A DNA stretch of 64,000 bases, from NCBI GenBank assembly GCA_963832365.1, contig CAWHUL010000005.1:62001-126000 (forward strand), given 5' to 3'. Under the pieces are notes generated by a model. The model was not told where the DNA came from, made no database searches, and was given only the letters and a program-made list of their open reading frames with translations. A program made the position numbers and the translations under genes. The first letter of the stretch is position 1, and each line of letters begins with the position of its first letter. Shown one piece after another: positions 43,858 to 52,781 of the stretch. The stretch is from CAWBRT01 sp963832365. GTDB taxonomy: Bacteria > Acidobacteriota > Terriglobia > Terriglobales > Acidobacteriaceae.

Positions 43858-45423
43858 TTATGAGATGCGCATCGGCTTCTGGCGCGACCAGGCAATCGCG
43901 CGGCGCATCGCTTCCGGCAAGGTATGCAGCAGGTCGGTGGCGATGAGCGAAAGCTCGCCCCCCTGATCGCGCGCCACGTCGCCGGCCATGCCATGCAGAT
44001 ACACTGCCGCGCAAACCGCCAGGTCGGGGCGCTCGGGGAACTGCGCCAAAAATCCGGCGATCATCCCGGTGAGAACATCGCCGGTACCCCCGGTTGCCAT
44101 GCCGGCATTGCCGGTAGGATTGATCCAAGCCTCACCGTTCGGCAAAGCCACAACGCTCCTGTGTCCTTTGAGAACCATGATGCAGGCATGCTCGCGGGCA
44201 AAGCCGCGCGCCACGCCGAGGCGGTCGGCCTGTACCTGGCTCACCGACATTGCGGTCAATCTCGCCATCTCGCCGGGATGCGGAGTGAGAACCAACGTAC
44301 GCTTCTCGCCGTTCAGCATCTTCGCCAAGCCCTCGAATGCGTTCAGGCCGTCGGCGTCGATCACGGTGGGCACGGTGGTGTTCAGTGCGACATCGCGCAC
44401 CAGTTCGGCGGTTTCGATATGGCGTCCGAGACCGGGACCGATGGCAATCACCGTCTTTGCCTTCATCACGTCGGGCAAATCGCCCAAAGCAAGCCGTCCG
44501 AGAGCTCCGGTTGCCGTCTCCGAAAGCGGTTCGGTCATCAGCTCCGGCGCGTGTCCGGCCACCAGTGGCAAGGACGAACGGGCCGTTGCCACCGTCACCA
44601 GGCCGGCTCCAGCGCGCAAGGCCGCCATGCCCGCCATGGCAGGCGCGCCGGACTTTCCCAGCGAACCGCCAATCACCAGCACGTGACCGAAGCGCCCTTT
44701 GTTGGCATCGGGGGCACGAGCGGCAAGCAGCGGAACCACATCCTGGGCGGTGATGGCGAACAGGTTCAAGGCGGACTGGATTGCCTCCTCGGGCGAACCG
44801 ATGGGAGCCACCAGGACGGGACCCGATGCGAGGTTTCCGAAGAGATGCGCGGGTCGGGGAGCGGTGAAGGTTACAACCGCGTCTGCCCGTGCAATTGTGC
44901 CAACCTGCGCCGTAAGCGCGTCGGAATCGGCACCGGAGGGGATGTCCACGGCCAGCACCTGGGCGGAGGCGCCATTTATGGCCTCGATTGCCTTGGCGTA
45001 AAGGCCGGTTACCGGCGGATGGAAACCGGTTCCGAGAATCGCATCGATAATCAGTTCGGCATTGCCCAGACCGCGCGAAAGTTCGTTGGCGAGCTCCTGC
45101 TCGTTACGAATGACGACCGGACGCAAGGGCAGGCGGGCGAACATTTTGGCGGCATCGCCCCGCAATTCAGCCGGGTCGGCGAGCAGCAGCACCTCGACCA
45201 CCTTGCCGGCCTGGTGAAGCTTGCGGGCGGCAACGAAGCCGTCTCCACCGTTGTTGCCTTTGCCGCAAACGATTGCGATTCGCGACGCCTCGGGAAAGCG
45301 CTCGCGCGCCACACTGGCGACCGCCGAGCCGGCATTTTCCATCAGCGTCAGCGAATGGACGCCGAAGCGCTCGGTGGTTAGCCGATCGATTTCCCGCATC
45401 TCCGCCGCAGTGGTGATCTTCAT
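43858..45423 (-). CDS. nnr: Bifunctional NAD(P)H-hydrate epimerase/ADP-dependent dehydratase
   Basis: Repairs damaged NAD(P)H hydrates. 521 aa. N-terminal epimerase domain (about 1-215, VCGKGNNGGDGFVAARKL), C-terminal ribokinase-fold dehydratase (about 230-521, VIGGSLGKSGAPAMAG, LTPHPGEMARL, GNAGMATGGTGDVLTGMIAG). The ATG at 45423 begins MKITTAAEMREID, the expected start. Gene order kch-nnr-tsaE on minus. See the 18-bp direct repeat at its start. Confidence 0.95.
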   Translation of the reverse strand: MKITTAAEMREIDRLTTERFGVHSLTLMENAGSAVASVARERFPEASRIAIVCGKGNNGGDGFVAARKLHQAGKVVEVLLLADPAELRGDAAKMFARLPLRPVVIRNEQELANELSRGLGNAELIIDAILGTGFHPPVTGLYAKAIEAINGASAQVLAVDIPSGADSDALTAQVGTIARADAVVTFTAPRPAHLFGNLASGPVLVAPIGSPEEAIQSALNLFAITAQDVVPLLAARAPDANKGRFGHVLVIGGSLGKSGAPAMAGMAALRAGAGLVTVATARSSLPLVAGHAPELMTEPLSETATGALGRLALGDLPDVMKAKTVIAIGPGLGRHIETAELVRDVALNTTVPTVIDADGLNAFEGLAKMLNGEKRTLVLTPHPGEMARLTAMSVSQVQADRLGVARGFAREHACIMVLKGHRSVVALPNGEAWINPTGNAGMATGGTGDVLTGMIAGFLAQFPERPDLAVCAAVYLHGMAGDVARDQGGELSLIATDLLHTLPEAMRRAIAWSRQKPMRIS

Positions 45424-45498
45424 GAGCGCGACCCTCGCGAGCCGGGCCATCCGCAATGTCGATCTTGTTGATATCCGGGTGTGATCTTCATGAGCGCG
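45413..45498. repeat. 18-bp direct repeat at the channel/nnr junction
   Basis: GTGATCTTCATGAGCGCG at 45413-45430 and again at 45481-45498. Each contains, on minus, the sequence around an ATG (ATGAAGATCAC). In the first copy on minus the ATG overlaps the channel stop codon; the second is the true nnr start. This looks like a 68-bp partial tandem duplication that moved nnr away from the channel gene. Confidence 0.8.
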
Positions 45499-46486
45499 CC
45501 TCTGCCAGGCTCAACACCTCGCGGAGTTTGGCGGGATCTCCCATGACCACCAGGAAGTCGCCCGCCAGAATCGGGTCGGTCGATTTGGGGTTGAATTGCA
45601 TCTTTTGGCCTTCGCGCTTGATGGCCAAAACGATGATTCCAAAATCCTGGCGCAACTTCGAGGTGTGAACCGTCTTGCCGACAAAAGTGCTGCCTTCGCC
45701 CACGCGGACCTCTTCGATATCGAGGCCCAACTCTTCTTCCTGAATCATGGCCAGTTTCATGAAATCCAGCACGTTGGGACGAAGGAAGGAGTGCGCAATG
45801 CGGTAGCCGATAAAGGCGTAGGGAGAAACGACTTCGTCGGCCCCAGCCGAACGCAGATGCTTCTCCGCGTGCTCCTCGCTTTCACGGGCAATGATCTTCA
45901 AACTTGCGTTCAAGCTGCGCGCCGCCAGCACGATGTAGGTATTGGCGGCATCCGTGGTGGTTGCGGCGACCAGTCCGGCGGCATGCTCGATACCCGCCTG
46001 CCGCAGCACACTTTCGTTCGAAGCGTCGCCGGCAAGTATTAAAAACTGGTCGTGATAACGATCTGCTTTCGCCTGGTCGCTCTCGATCATGACGAAGGGA
46101 ACGGGACGCCGCGCCAGTTCGCGCGCCACACTCCGCCCGACGCGTCCGGCACCGCAGATAATGTAATGATCCTTCAGACGGCTGATGTCGCGTTCCATTT
46201 TTCGCCTGCCGAGCAATTCTCTGAACTCGAATTCTAGCAAAGCCTGAGTCACCGCCCCGAGCAGCAGGAAGACCAGGCCCACACCCATAATAATGACAAA
46301 GACGTTGAACACACGGCCAGCATGCGAGGCCGGCCCCTGGTAGCCAATGGTGGTGAAGGTGGTGAGCACCAGGTAGAACGAATCGAACAGGGACGTGCCT
46401 TCAAGGACGTGAAAGCCCAGGGTTCCGATGGACATGACAACGACGATAGCCGCAGCCAGAACCACTATCTTGCGCCGAGCCCGCAT
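45488..46486 (-). CDS. Potassium channel with RCK (TrkA) domain
   Basis: 332 aa. Two membrane helices (about 6-26 and 60-85) around a pore loop with the selectivity filter TTIGYQG, then an RCK Rossmann domain (YIICGAGRVGRSVARELA) and a TrkA_C domain (about 250-332). A K+ channel gated by a ligand bound to the RCK ring. The ATG at 46486 precedes the first helix directly. Downstream nnr may originally have overlapped its stop. Confidence 0.92.
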   Translation of the reverse strand: MRARRKIVVLAAAIVVVMSIGTLGFHVLEGTSLFDSFYLVLTTFTTIGYQGPASHAGRVFNVFVIIMGVGLVFLLLGAVTQALLEFEFRELLGRRKMERDISRLKDHYIICGAGRVGRSVARELARRPVPFVMIESDQAKADRYHDQFLILAGDASNESVLRQAGIEHAAGLVAATTTDAANTYIVLAARSLNASLKIIARESEEHAEKHLRSAGADEVVSPYAFIGYRIAHSFLRPNVLDFMKLAMIQEEELGLDIEEVRVGEGSTFVGKTVHTSKLRQDFGIIVLAIKREGQKMQFNPKSTDPILAGDFLVVMGDPAKLREVLSLAEARS

Positions 46487-46843
46487 GTTTCCCCCTGAAT
46501 CGATTAGCGCATGATCCGAGAAGCGGATTTTACACCCACGGCCCCTGCGGCAACATCTTCGCCATCCCATCCCAGAGAGACTACGGGCCGTCCAGACGGT
46601 GGGTGCGGACCACCCCGCCCGTGTCTAGCCAAGCGGTTGTCGGGCGCTACCTGTTGCATATCGCATCACTCGATTTCGCCCTCAGTCACAAGAAGTTATG
46701 ACTACTATCACGGTTATACGATCAGGCGGAGTTATATAGATAGTCACGGTTTTAATACCGTCGCACCAAGGTGCGGATGGTTCCGAGACTCTTGTACAGA
46801 GTGAGTTCGCCGAGCTGAGGCGATTCACGGCGGAGGGGCTCAG
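46487..46843. other. Gap without recognised feature
   Basis: About 357 bp, AT-rich in the middle (46690-46770). A short palindrome CGGTTTTAATACCG lies near 46748-46761 and could be an operator. GAGGGG at about 46833 is the ribosome binding site of the next gene. No open frame looks coding. Confidence 0.5.
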
Positions 46844-47548
46844 ATGTTCGGCCTTATACTTATCGGCTGCTGGGTGGTCCTGCTCATAGCGGCTGCGGTT
46901 GTTATCGGCAGGTATCGACGGCGCCACCTAAGAACACTCGACGAGCAAGCCCTGGAGCTGGGCTTTTCCTTCGACGACAACGGCAGCCCGTTCGAGGGCT
47001 CCGAGGTACGCGGACTCTCGGTTTTGCGATGTGATCCCTCGGCCATAGTCAGCCGAATGATGACCGGCAAGATCGGCAACAGCCCGGCGGTCATTTTCAA
47101 CCTGATTTGCTATGGCCAGCACTGCCAATCGGTCAATGCGGTCACGATTGCCGCCTTCCGCTCTCCCGCAGGAACGCTCCCACTGTTCCGGATTGGCGCG
47201 AAAGACGTACTGCAAGGTCTGAAGACACGTATCGCCGGCCCGGACGCGAACGGCGAAACGGAATGTGCGTTCGGCAAACGCTGTGTCCTGCAGTGTGCGG
47301 CGAAAGACAAAGCTGATGGCTTTCTAACGCCACGCAAGCTCTCGGAACTTGAAGGATATGCAAAGAACCTTTGCATTGAGTCGAGCTCCGATTGGGTCTT
47401 CGCCTACCGTCCGTGCACACGTCTGAAACTTGAGGCATGGCCCGAGTTCATACGGGAGGTCAGCGCGATTGCCCGCGTCTTGTTTGGCGCAGGCTCCGAG
47501 AGCCCTATACAGAACAAGCCTCACGCGATGGCGGCCGGAGCAAGGTAA
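46844..47548 (+). CDS. Hypothetical membrane-anchored protein
   Basis: 234 aa. One N-terminal helix (FGLILIGCWVVLLIAAAVVI) followed by a basic stretch RYRRRHLRT, so the soluble part is cytoplasmic. That part holds several Cys (CYGQHC, CAFGKRC) without a known pattern. No family recognised. It lies between the channel gene and the sulfur region. Confidence 0.7.
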   Translation: MFGLILIGCWVVLLIAAAVVIGRYRRRHLRTLDEQALELGFSFDDNGSPFEGSEVRGLSVLRCDPSAIVSRMMTGKIGNSPAVIFNLICYGQHCQSVNAVTIAAFRSPAGTLPLFRIGAKDVLQGLKTRIAGPDANGETECAFGKRCVLQCAAKDKADGFLTPRKLSELEGYAKNLCIESSSDWVFAYRPCTRLKLEAWPEFIREVSAIARVLFGAGSESPIQNKPHAMAAGAR

Positions 47549-47634
47549 CACCCACTTTCTAGGCTGAATCGGGGCGGATACCAAGGTAATTGAAAGACAA
47601 CCCGCAGCAAATACGGCAGAAGTGCGGAAGCACC

Positions 47635-48630
47635 CTAGCGTATCGCTGCGGCGCGCGATTTGGCTTTCAGGGTGCGCCTGCGCCTGACACAGAAGTACGC
47701 CAGCACGGCCACTAACGGCAGCGCCGCATAGCCGGATTGCGGGTGCGTCCGCAGAAAACCCCAGATGTAGGCAAGGCTCACGCCGAAGAGAATGATCGCC
47801 AGCATGATCTTCAGATAGCGCGCAGGGATGAAACGCTGGGTTCGTGCGCCGAGATACATTCCGGCAATTCCACCGAGTCCGAAGCGGATGCCCAGAGCCC
47901 AGTCCGGGGCCACGAGCATTCCGTGCGTCTGGTAGAAAGGCGCCACGGACTGATAGAAGCCAACCCCGACCACCGAAGTGGCAAAGGTGCCCATCAGGGT
48001 TGCACCGGCGATGGTATGCACGGGCAATCCATAGATCGCGACGAAGAAGGGAGCGATGATTGCGCCTCCGCCGATGCCGTAGATCCCGCCGATTAAGCCG
48101 ACGATCAGGCTCAGCATGAAAATGCCGCCCGTACTGCACTGGTACTGGTGCTGCCGAAACTCAAACACCAATTCGCGGACGGTGAATTTCAGCAGGTGGA
48201 CGTGCGATTCCCCTTGAGCGCCTGAGGCCTCGGTTTTTTTGCGCGACTTGAATATGTCTGCCACCATGCGCGCGCCGACCCACAGCAACACGCAACCGAC
48301 GAACGCTTTGAACCGTTCGGCATCGGCCAAGACGGTAAGGCGGATGAATCCGCCGACGATGACGCCGGGGGTGGTGCCGGCCACCACGATCAATGCCAAG
48401 GGCCACAGGATGCGCTTCTCCCGCCAGTAGCGGTAAACGCCGGCCGGAATCGCGATCAGGTTAAACACTAAATTGGTGGCGCTGACGGCGGGGCCGGTGA
48501 GACCGAGAAAGCTAATCTGGATAGGCAACAGCAGGAATGCGCCCGAGATGCCGACCATGGAGGTAAAGAAAGAAATGACGAAAGCGGCGACCGGTGGTAA
48601 CCACCATTGTGCTTCCATGCTTTCCTCCAT
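47635..48630 (-). CDS. TauE/SafE family permease 1
   Basis: 331 aa, about eight membrane helices in two similar halves, with FFTSMVGISGAFLLLPIQIS and LIGGIYGIGGGAIIAPFFVA as the paired signatures. Members export sulfite, sulfoacetate or similar anions. It is divergent from aprB across a 533-bp gap with two GTGA-N6-TCAC palindromes, the nearer only 51 bp from its start, so it is likely co-regulated with the sulfur genes. Sulfite export is the natural guess because AprBA produces sulfite. Confidence 0.9.
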   Translation of the reverse strand: MEESMEAQWWLPPVAAFVISFFTSMVGISGAFLLLPIQISFLGLTGPAVSATNLVFNLIAIPAGVYRYWREKRILWPLALIVVAGTTPGVIVGGFIRLTVLADAERFKAFVGCVLLWVGARMVADIFKSRKKTEASGAQGESHVHLLKFTVRELVFEFRQHQYQCSTGGIFMLSLIVGLIGGIYGIGGGAIIAPFFVAIYGLPVHTIAGATLMGTFATSVVGVGFYQSVAPFYQTHGMLVAPDWALGIRFGLGGIAGMYLGARTQRFIPARYLKIMLAIILFGVSLAYIWGFLRTHPQSGYAALPLVAVLAYFCVRRRRTLKAKSRAAAIR

Positions 48631-48680
48631 CGGTGTTCGGACTGGTTAAGCAAGATAGCGCCGATCCTGCCTCCGCACGC

Positions 48681-48694
48681 GTGATCGTGATCAC
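48681..48694. promoter_or_regulatory. CRP/FNR-type palindrome 1
   Basis: GTGATCGTGATCAC, that is GTGA-N6-TCAC with the outer six bases on each side fully paired. It matches the core of CRP-superfamily sites, including the TGTGA-N6-TCACA reported for HcpR in sulfate reducers. 51 bp from the permease start and 470 bp from aprB. Confidence 0.65.
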
Positions 48695-48708
48695 TGGCAT
48701 AGTGTGAT

Positions 48709-48722
48709 GTGACTCAGCTCAC
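48709..48722. promoter_or_regulatory. CRP/FNR-type palindrome 2
   Basis: GTGACTCAGCTCAC, again GTGA-N6-TCAC, starting exactly 28 bp after the first site, so a little under three helical turns apart. Two sites of the same design in one divergent gap argue against chance. Confidence 0.65.
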
Positions 48723-49163
48723 CGAACAAAATACTCAGGGAGGGCATGATGTGTCCGCGATCAAGTTGAAGCTACCGGAGGTTGGATGTCCGTATTCCGC
48801 GGGCACGTTCTGAAGTCCTCCCGGCGCGGAGTACGCATCAGCGGTTCTCTACCGGGCTCCGATTCTGCCTTTCAGTTTCGAGGGCGGTATGAATCGGCGT
48901 TTCCGGAGCAGAGTGATGACTGCCTCGCGCGGCCACTTTTTGATCGTATCGCACTTCATTCATCCACCCCTCTGCGGATGTCCGGGTTCACGGCAAATGG
49001 CGACAGGTTCTTAGCTTGTCTCTCTTTTGTTGCTGTTCGGTCGCCGGCAGTGGACACGCTACAGGCCTCGGGCAATTCGGATTTTGGAAGAACGAGGCTC
49101 GACTCAATTCGGCCGGTCTAAATCAGGGCTTCATCGATCAAAACGATGGCCTGGAGGTGATTA
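48723..49163. other. Long leader ahead of aprB
   Basis: About 440 bp without a convincing gene; an open frame of 111 codons (48786-49121) has no ribosome binding site and poor residue make-up. It probably holds the apr promoter and a long 5' leader. GGAGGTGA at 49153-49160 is the aprB ribosome binding site. Confidence 0.5.
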
Positions 49164-49610
49164 GTGCCAAGTTATGTGATTCCCGATAAATGTGACGGGT
49201 GCAAAGCACTGGATAAAACTGCATGCCAGTACATTTGTCCCAACGACCTCATGGTTCTTGATAAAGAAAAAATGAAGGCGTACAACCGCAGTCCCGAACT
49301 GTGCTGGGAATGCTACAACTGCGTCAAGATTTGCCCGACGCAGGCTGTGGAAGTTCGCGGCTATGCGGACTTCGTTCCCCTCGGCGCTTCCGCGACGCCA
49401 CTGCGCTCCACGGACTCGATCATGTGGACAGTGAAATTCCGGAATGGCACGCTGAAACGGTTCAAGTTCCCCATCCGCACAACGCCAGAAGGCACTGCCG
49501 TACCAGACGGCGGGTACAAGTCTCACGCGGATCTCAAGAGCAACGCGCTGTATTCCGAGCCGGAAGCCCTGGGATTGCCTGCGGTGTTCAGCCTGAAGGG
49601 AGGCAATTAA
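49164..49610 (+). CDS. aprB: Adenylylsulfate reductase beta subunit
   Basis: Electron-transfer subunit of APS reductase. 148 aa. Two [4Fe-4S] sites are visible: C10, C13, C21, C25 (CDGCKALDKTACQYIC) and C47, C50, C53, C57 (CWECYNCVKIC). The C-terminal extension (about 70-148), which wraps around AprA in known structures, is present. GTG start with a strong GGAGGTGA upstream. Its stop overlaps the aprA start by one base (TAATG). Confidence 0.97.
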   Translation: MPSYVIPDKCDGCKALDKTACQYICPNDLMVLDKEKMKAYNRSPELCWECYNCVKICPTQAVEVRGYADFVPLGASATPLRSTDSIMWTVKFRNGTLKRFKFPIRTTPEGTAVPDGGYKSHADLKSNALYSEPEALGLPAVFSLKGGN

Positions 49611-51532
49611 TGCCTAAGTTTGAGACTGTCATCGTCGAAACCGATCTACTTATCGTGGGCGGCGGAATGGCCGCGTGCGGAGCAGCCGTCGAAGCGGCTC
49701 ACTGGGCCAAGGCGAACGGGTTGAAGGTCACGCTGGTCGACAAGGCCGCGGTAGACCGTTCCGGCGCCGTATCTCAGGGCCTCTCGGCCATCAACCAGTA
49801 CGTCGGCCTGCGGGACGGCGCGAACTCCATCAAGGACTATGTGGACTACGTCCGCAACGATCTGATGGGTGTCACGCGCGAAGACCTAGTGGCCAACATT
49901 GCCCGTCACGTTGACTCCTCCGTGCACCTATTCGAAAAATGGGGCCTGCCGATCTGGAAAGACGAGAAGGGCGCCTATGTTCATGAAGGCCGCTGGCAGC
50001 TCATGATCAACGGCGAGTCCTACAAGGTTGTGGTGGCGGAAGCCGCCAAGAACGCACTGCTGAAGACCGGCGTTGGAGAAATCTACGAGCGCGTCTTCAT
50101 TACCGGTCCGCTGATGGATGGCGACCGTTGCGCGGGTGCGGTTGGGTTCTCTGTGCGCGAGAACAAAGTGTACGTGTTCAAGTCCAAGGCCACCCTGGTG
50201 GCGATGGGCGGCGCCGTCCACGTGTTCAAGCCGCGGAGCTCGGGCGAGGGCTTTGGCCGCGCCTGGTATCCACCGTTCAACACCGGCTCATCGGCGTATT
50301 TCACGCTGAAGGCCGGCGCGGAAATGACCTGCCAGGAAGTTCGCTTCATCCCCGTGCGCTTCAAGGATGCCTACGGTCCGGTGGGCGCATGGTTCCTGCT
50401 GTTCAAATCGCGCGCGACCAATGCCATGGGCGGTAACTACATGATCGAGCGCAAGGAAGAGTTGACGAAGTGGGGACCCTACGGACGAGTAAAGCCCGTC
50501 CCGGCGAACCTGCGCAACTACCTTGGCATGCTCGATATCGCAGAGGGCAAGGGCCCACTGTCGATGCGGACTGAAGAAGCCATGGCTGCCATCGCCGAGC
50601 AGTACAAGGGCGATCCCAAGGCTTATGCGAAGAAGATGAAGGAACTGGAATCAGAGGCCTGGGAAGACTTCCTGGATATGACGATTTCACAGGCTCTGTT
50701 GTGGGCCGGCACCAACGTGCAGCCCGAACAGAAGTCTTCGGAAATCGCCCCCTCTGAGCCGCTCTTTATCGGTTCGCACTCCGGCGCTACCGGCGCCTGG
50801 GTCAGCGGTCCCGAGGACCTCCAGACTTCTGAGACCAAGTCTCAGTACTTCTGGGGCTACGAGAATATGTCAACCGTCAAGGGCCTGTTCTGTGCGGGCG
50901 ATGCTTCCGGCGCTTCGAGCCATAAGTTCTCATCCGGCTCGCATGCTGAAGGCCGCATCGCTGCCAAGTCCGCGATTAAGTTCATCGTGGAAAACAATAC
51001 CGCGCCCAAGCTGGATCAGGCCGTGGTAGACGCGCAGATCAAGGACATGATGAAGCCGATGGATACCTTCGAGGCATTCCAGAAGGCGACATCAGACCCG
51101 GATGTCAACCCCAACTACATCAAGCCGCGCATGTTCATGCTTCGTCTGCAGAAGATCATGGACGAGTATGCTGGCGGCGTTTCGGCGCAGTTCTCCACCA
51201 ACAAGCCTTCTCTCGAGCGGGCGTTGGAACTGTTGGCTTTCTTGAAGGAAGACTCCGAGAAGCTGGCAGCCGGCGATGCGAACGAACTGATGCGGTGCTG
51301 GGAAAACATTCACCGTATGTGGCAGGCCGAAGCCCACGTGTACACGGTGCTGTTCCGTGAAGAAACGCGTTGGCCGGGCTACTACTTCCGGTCCGACACA
51401 CCGAAGATCGACGAAGAAAAGTGGCACGTCTTCGCGAACTGCCGGTGCGATCCGAAGAGCGGAAAGTGGGATGTGTTTACAAAGCCCATCATCCGGATCT
51501 TCGAAGACAAAGCCCAGGTAGCTGCAAAGTAG
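49610..51532 (+). CDS. aprA: Adenylylsulfate reductase alpha subunit
   Basis: FAD-bearing catalytic subunit; reduces APS to sulfite and AMP, reversible in sulfur oxidisers. 640 aa, the usual length. FAD motif IVGGGMAACGAAVEAA near the N-terminus, then DRSGAVSQGLSAINQY, NTGSSAYFTLKAGAEMTCQE and HKFSSGSHAEGR, all family hallmarks. GGGAGG inside the end of aprB serves as ribosome binding site. Cytoplasmic, and expected to dock with QmoABC. A strong terminator follows 8 nt after the stop. Confidence 0.98.
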   Translation: MPKFETVIVETDLLIVGGGMAACGAAVEAAHWAKANGLKVTLVDKAAVDRSGAVSQGLSAINQYVGLRDGANSIKDYVDYVRNDLMGVTREDLVANIARHVDSSVHLFEKWGLPIWKDEKGAYVHEGRWQLMINGESYKVVVAEAAKNALLKTGVGEIYERVFITGPLMDGDRCAGAVGFSVRENKVYVFKSKATLVAMGGAVHVFKPRSSGEGFGRAWYPPFNTGSSAYFTLKAGAEMTCQEVRFIPVRFKDAYGPVGAWFLLFKSRATNAMGGNYMIERKEELTKWGPYGRVKPVPANLRNYLGMLDIAEGKGPLSMRTEEAMAAIAEQYKGDPKAYAKKMKELESEAWEDFLDMTISQALLWAGTNVQPEQKSSEIAPSEPLFIGSHSGATGAWVSGPEDLQTSETKSQYFWGYENMSTVKGLFCAGDASGASSHKFSSGSHAEGRIAAKSAIKFIVENNTAPKLDQAVVDAQIKDMMKPMDTFEAFQKATSDPDVNPNYIKPRMFMLRLQKIMDEYAGGVSAQFSTNKPSLERALELLAFLKEDSEKLAAGDANELMRCWENIHRMWQAEAHVYTVLFREETRWPGYYFRSDTPKIDEEKWHVFANCRCDPKSGKWDVFTKPIIRIFEDKAQVAAK

Positions 51533-51539
51533 TGTCAAA

Positions 51540-51580
51540 GGGTGGGGACCCCGAAGCATCGGGGTTCCCACCCGGTTTTT
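51540..51580 (+). terminator. Strong intrinsic terminator after aprBA
   Basis: GGGTGGGGACCCCGA, loop AGCA, TCGGGGTTCCCACCC, then GG and five T. 15-bp stem with one G-U pair. It should end most transcripts after aprA; qmo and sat would need read-through or their own promoters, which could keep AprBA in excess over Qmo. Confidence 0.85.
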
Positions 51581-51643
51581 CGATCACCCGAGTGAGTGCA
51601 ACTCGCCGGGAACCGCAATCCATCGCGTGAGTAAAGAGGTCCC

Positions 51644-51916
51644 TTGGATACGTTGAACACACCCCGTTGTCCCGACTGTAACGAACCACTGACAAAGTGG
51701 GAGAACCCGGAACTGAACTCCTGGAGCGGCGAATACCAATACGTATGCTTCAACGATGAATGTCCCTACTTCGTGCGGGGCTGGAATTGGATGCTGGAAA
51801 AATTCAATAAGAAGGCTTCTTACCGTTACCGCTTCGATCCGGCCACGGGAGAACGCGGACCGCTGCCCGTGTGGTCCAAGAACGCTTTACGCAGCAATAT
51901 TTTGACGACCGAATAA
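51644..51916 (+). CDS. Small zinc-ribbon protein in the apr-qmo locus
   Basis: 90 aa. CPDC and CFNDECPYF give four Cys for one zinc. Trp/Tyr-rich middle (WNWMLEKFN) and a basic tail. TTG start with AGAGG upstream. Small zinc-ribbon genes of this kind are found beside aprBA in some sulfate reducers (recalled, not searched). Position suggests a role in Apr or Qmo maturation or regulation; none has been shown to my knowledge. Confidence 0.8.
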   Translation: MDTLNTPRCPDCNEPLTKWENPELNSWSGEYQYVCFNDECPYFVRGWNWMLEKFNKKASYRYRFDPATGERGPLPVWSKNALRSNILTTE

Positions 51917-51947
51917 GAATTACGAACAGAATTAAGGAGGCCCTGCT

Positions 51948-52775
51948 ATGGCTGAGGCTGAATCCCCTGAATTAAATGTTGTACAAAACACGCCTCGCCT
52001 GGGCCTTGACGACCGATTCACATTCCAATGTGATCCGACTCACGATTGTTTTGGGCACTGCTGTCAAGACGTTTCCATCCTGCTGACCCCATACGACGTG
52101 ATGCGCATGAAGAAAGCGCTGGGGATCAATTCCTCCGAGTTCATGGAGAAATACACCTCGATTGCGTACTCCGCGGAGAAGCGGGTGCCGGTGGTGTTTC
52201 TCAAGATGAACGAAGACGACAAGAAGTGCCAGTTTATCAGTGACAAAGGCTGTGGGGTTTACACCAGCCGTCCATGGGCATGCCGCATGTATCCGCTGGG
52301 AATGGCCGAGCGGGGAACATCGCAGGCGGCCGCCGAGCGATTTTATTTTGTGTTGAAGGAAGATTTGTGCCACGGTCACGGCAGGGGCGCTGAATGCAAG
52401 GTTGGCGAGTTCATCGACGGCCAGGGAGTCGAGCCCTACGACGTGATGCAGGGGCCGTTCCGCCGCTTGTTGGCGTTGGCCGCCGAACAGGAGAAAGCGC
52501 TGACGGAAGACCAATGCGCCATGTATTACATGGCACTCTACGATGTCGACCGCTTTCGGCGCTTCGTATTCGAGACTCGCTTCCTGAATTTGTTTGACGT
52601 CGACGAAGCGCGGGTCCACGCGCTCCATACCGACGACGAAGAACTGCTGGCGCTGGCAGTCGAATGGCTTGCCTTCAGCCTGTTCCAACAAAAAGTGATG
52701 CGGATGAGCAAGACCGCAGCCCAACGGCAAGTCCCTGGGCCCGAAGCATGCGCCAACGAAGCCTCACCGGCCTAA
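51948..52775 (+). CDS. YkgJ-type cysteine cluster protein
   Basis: 275 aa. CFGHCCQDVS, CGVYTSRPWACRMYP and later CHGHGRGAEC match the YkgJ (CxxxCxxC) family, thought to bind zinc or an Fe-S cluster. The C-terminal half (about 150-275) is helical. A perfect AAGGAGG precedes the ATG. Its stop is 6 nt before qmoA, so it is translated with the Qmo genes. It may help assemble the Fe-S clusters of AprBA or Qmo, an inference from position. Confidence 0.85.
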   Translation: MAEAESPELNVVQNTPRLGLDDRFTFQCDPTHDCFGHCCQDVSILLTPYDVMRMKKALGINSSEFMEKYTSIAYSAEKRVPVVFLKMNEDDKKCQFISDKGCGVYTSRPWACRMYPLGMAERGTSQAAAERFYFVLKEDLCHGHGRGAECKVGEFIDGQGVEPYDVMQGPFRRLLALAAEQEKALTEDQCAMYYMALYDVDRFRRFVFETRFLNLFDVDEARVHALHTDDEELLALAVEWLAFSLFQQKVMRMSKTAAQRQVPGPEACANEASPA

Positions 52776-52781
52776 AAAATT

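Noticed and set aside
43924..45381. Plus-strand open frame of 485 codons opposite nnr
   Set aside because: Antisense shadow of a clearly recognised gene; residue make-up (Gly, His and Arg rich) is not protein-like.
48786..49121. 111-codon open frame ahead of aprB
   Set aside because: No ribosome binding site, unlikely residues, and it would fill the expected apr leader region.
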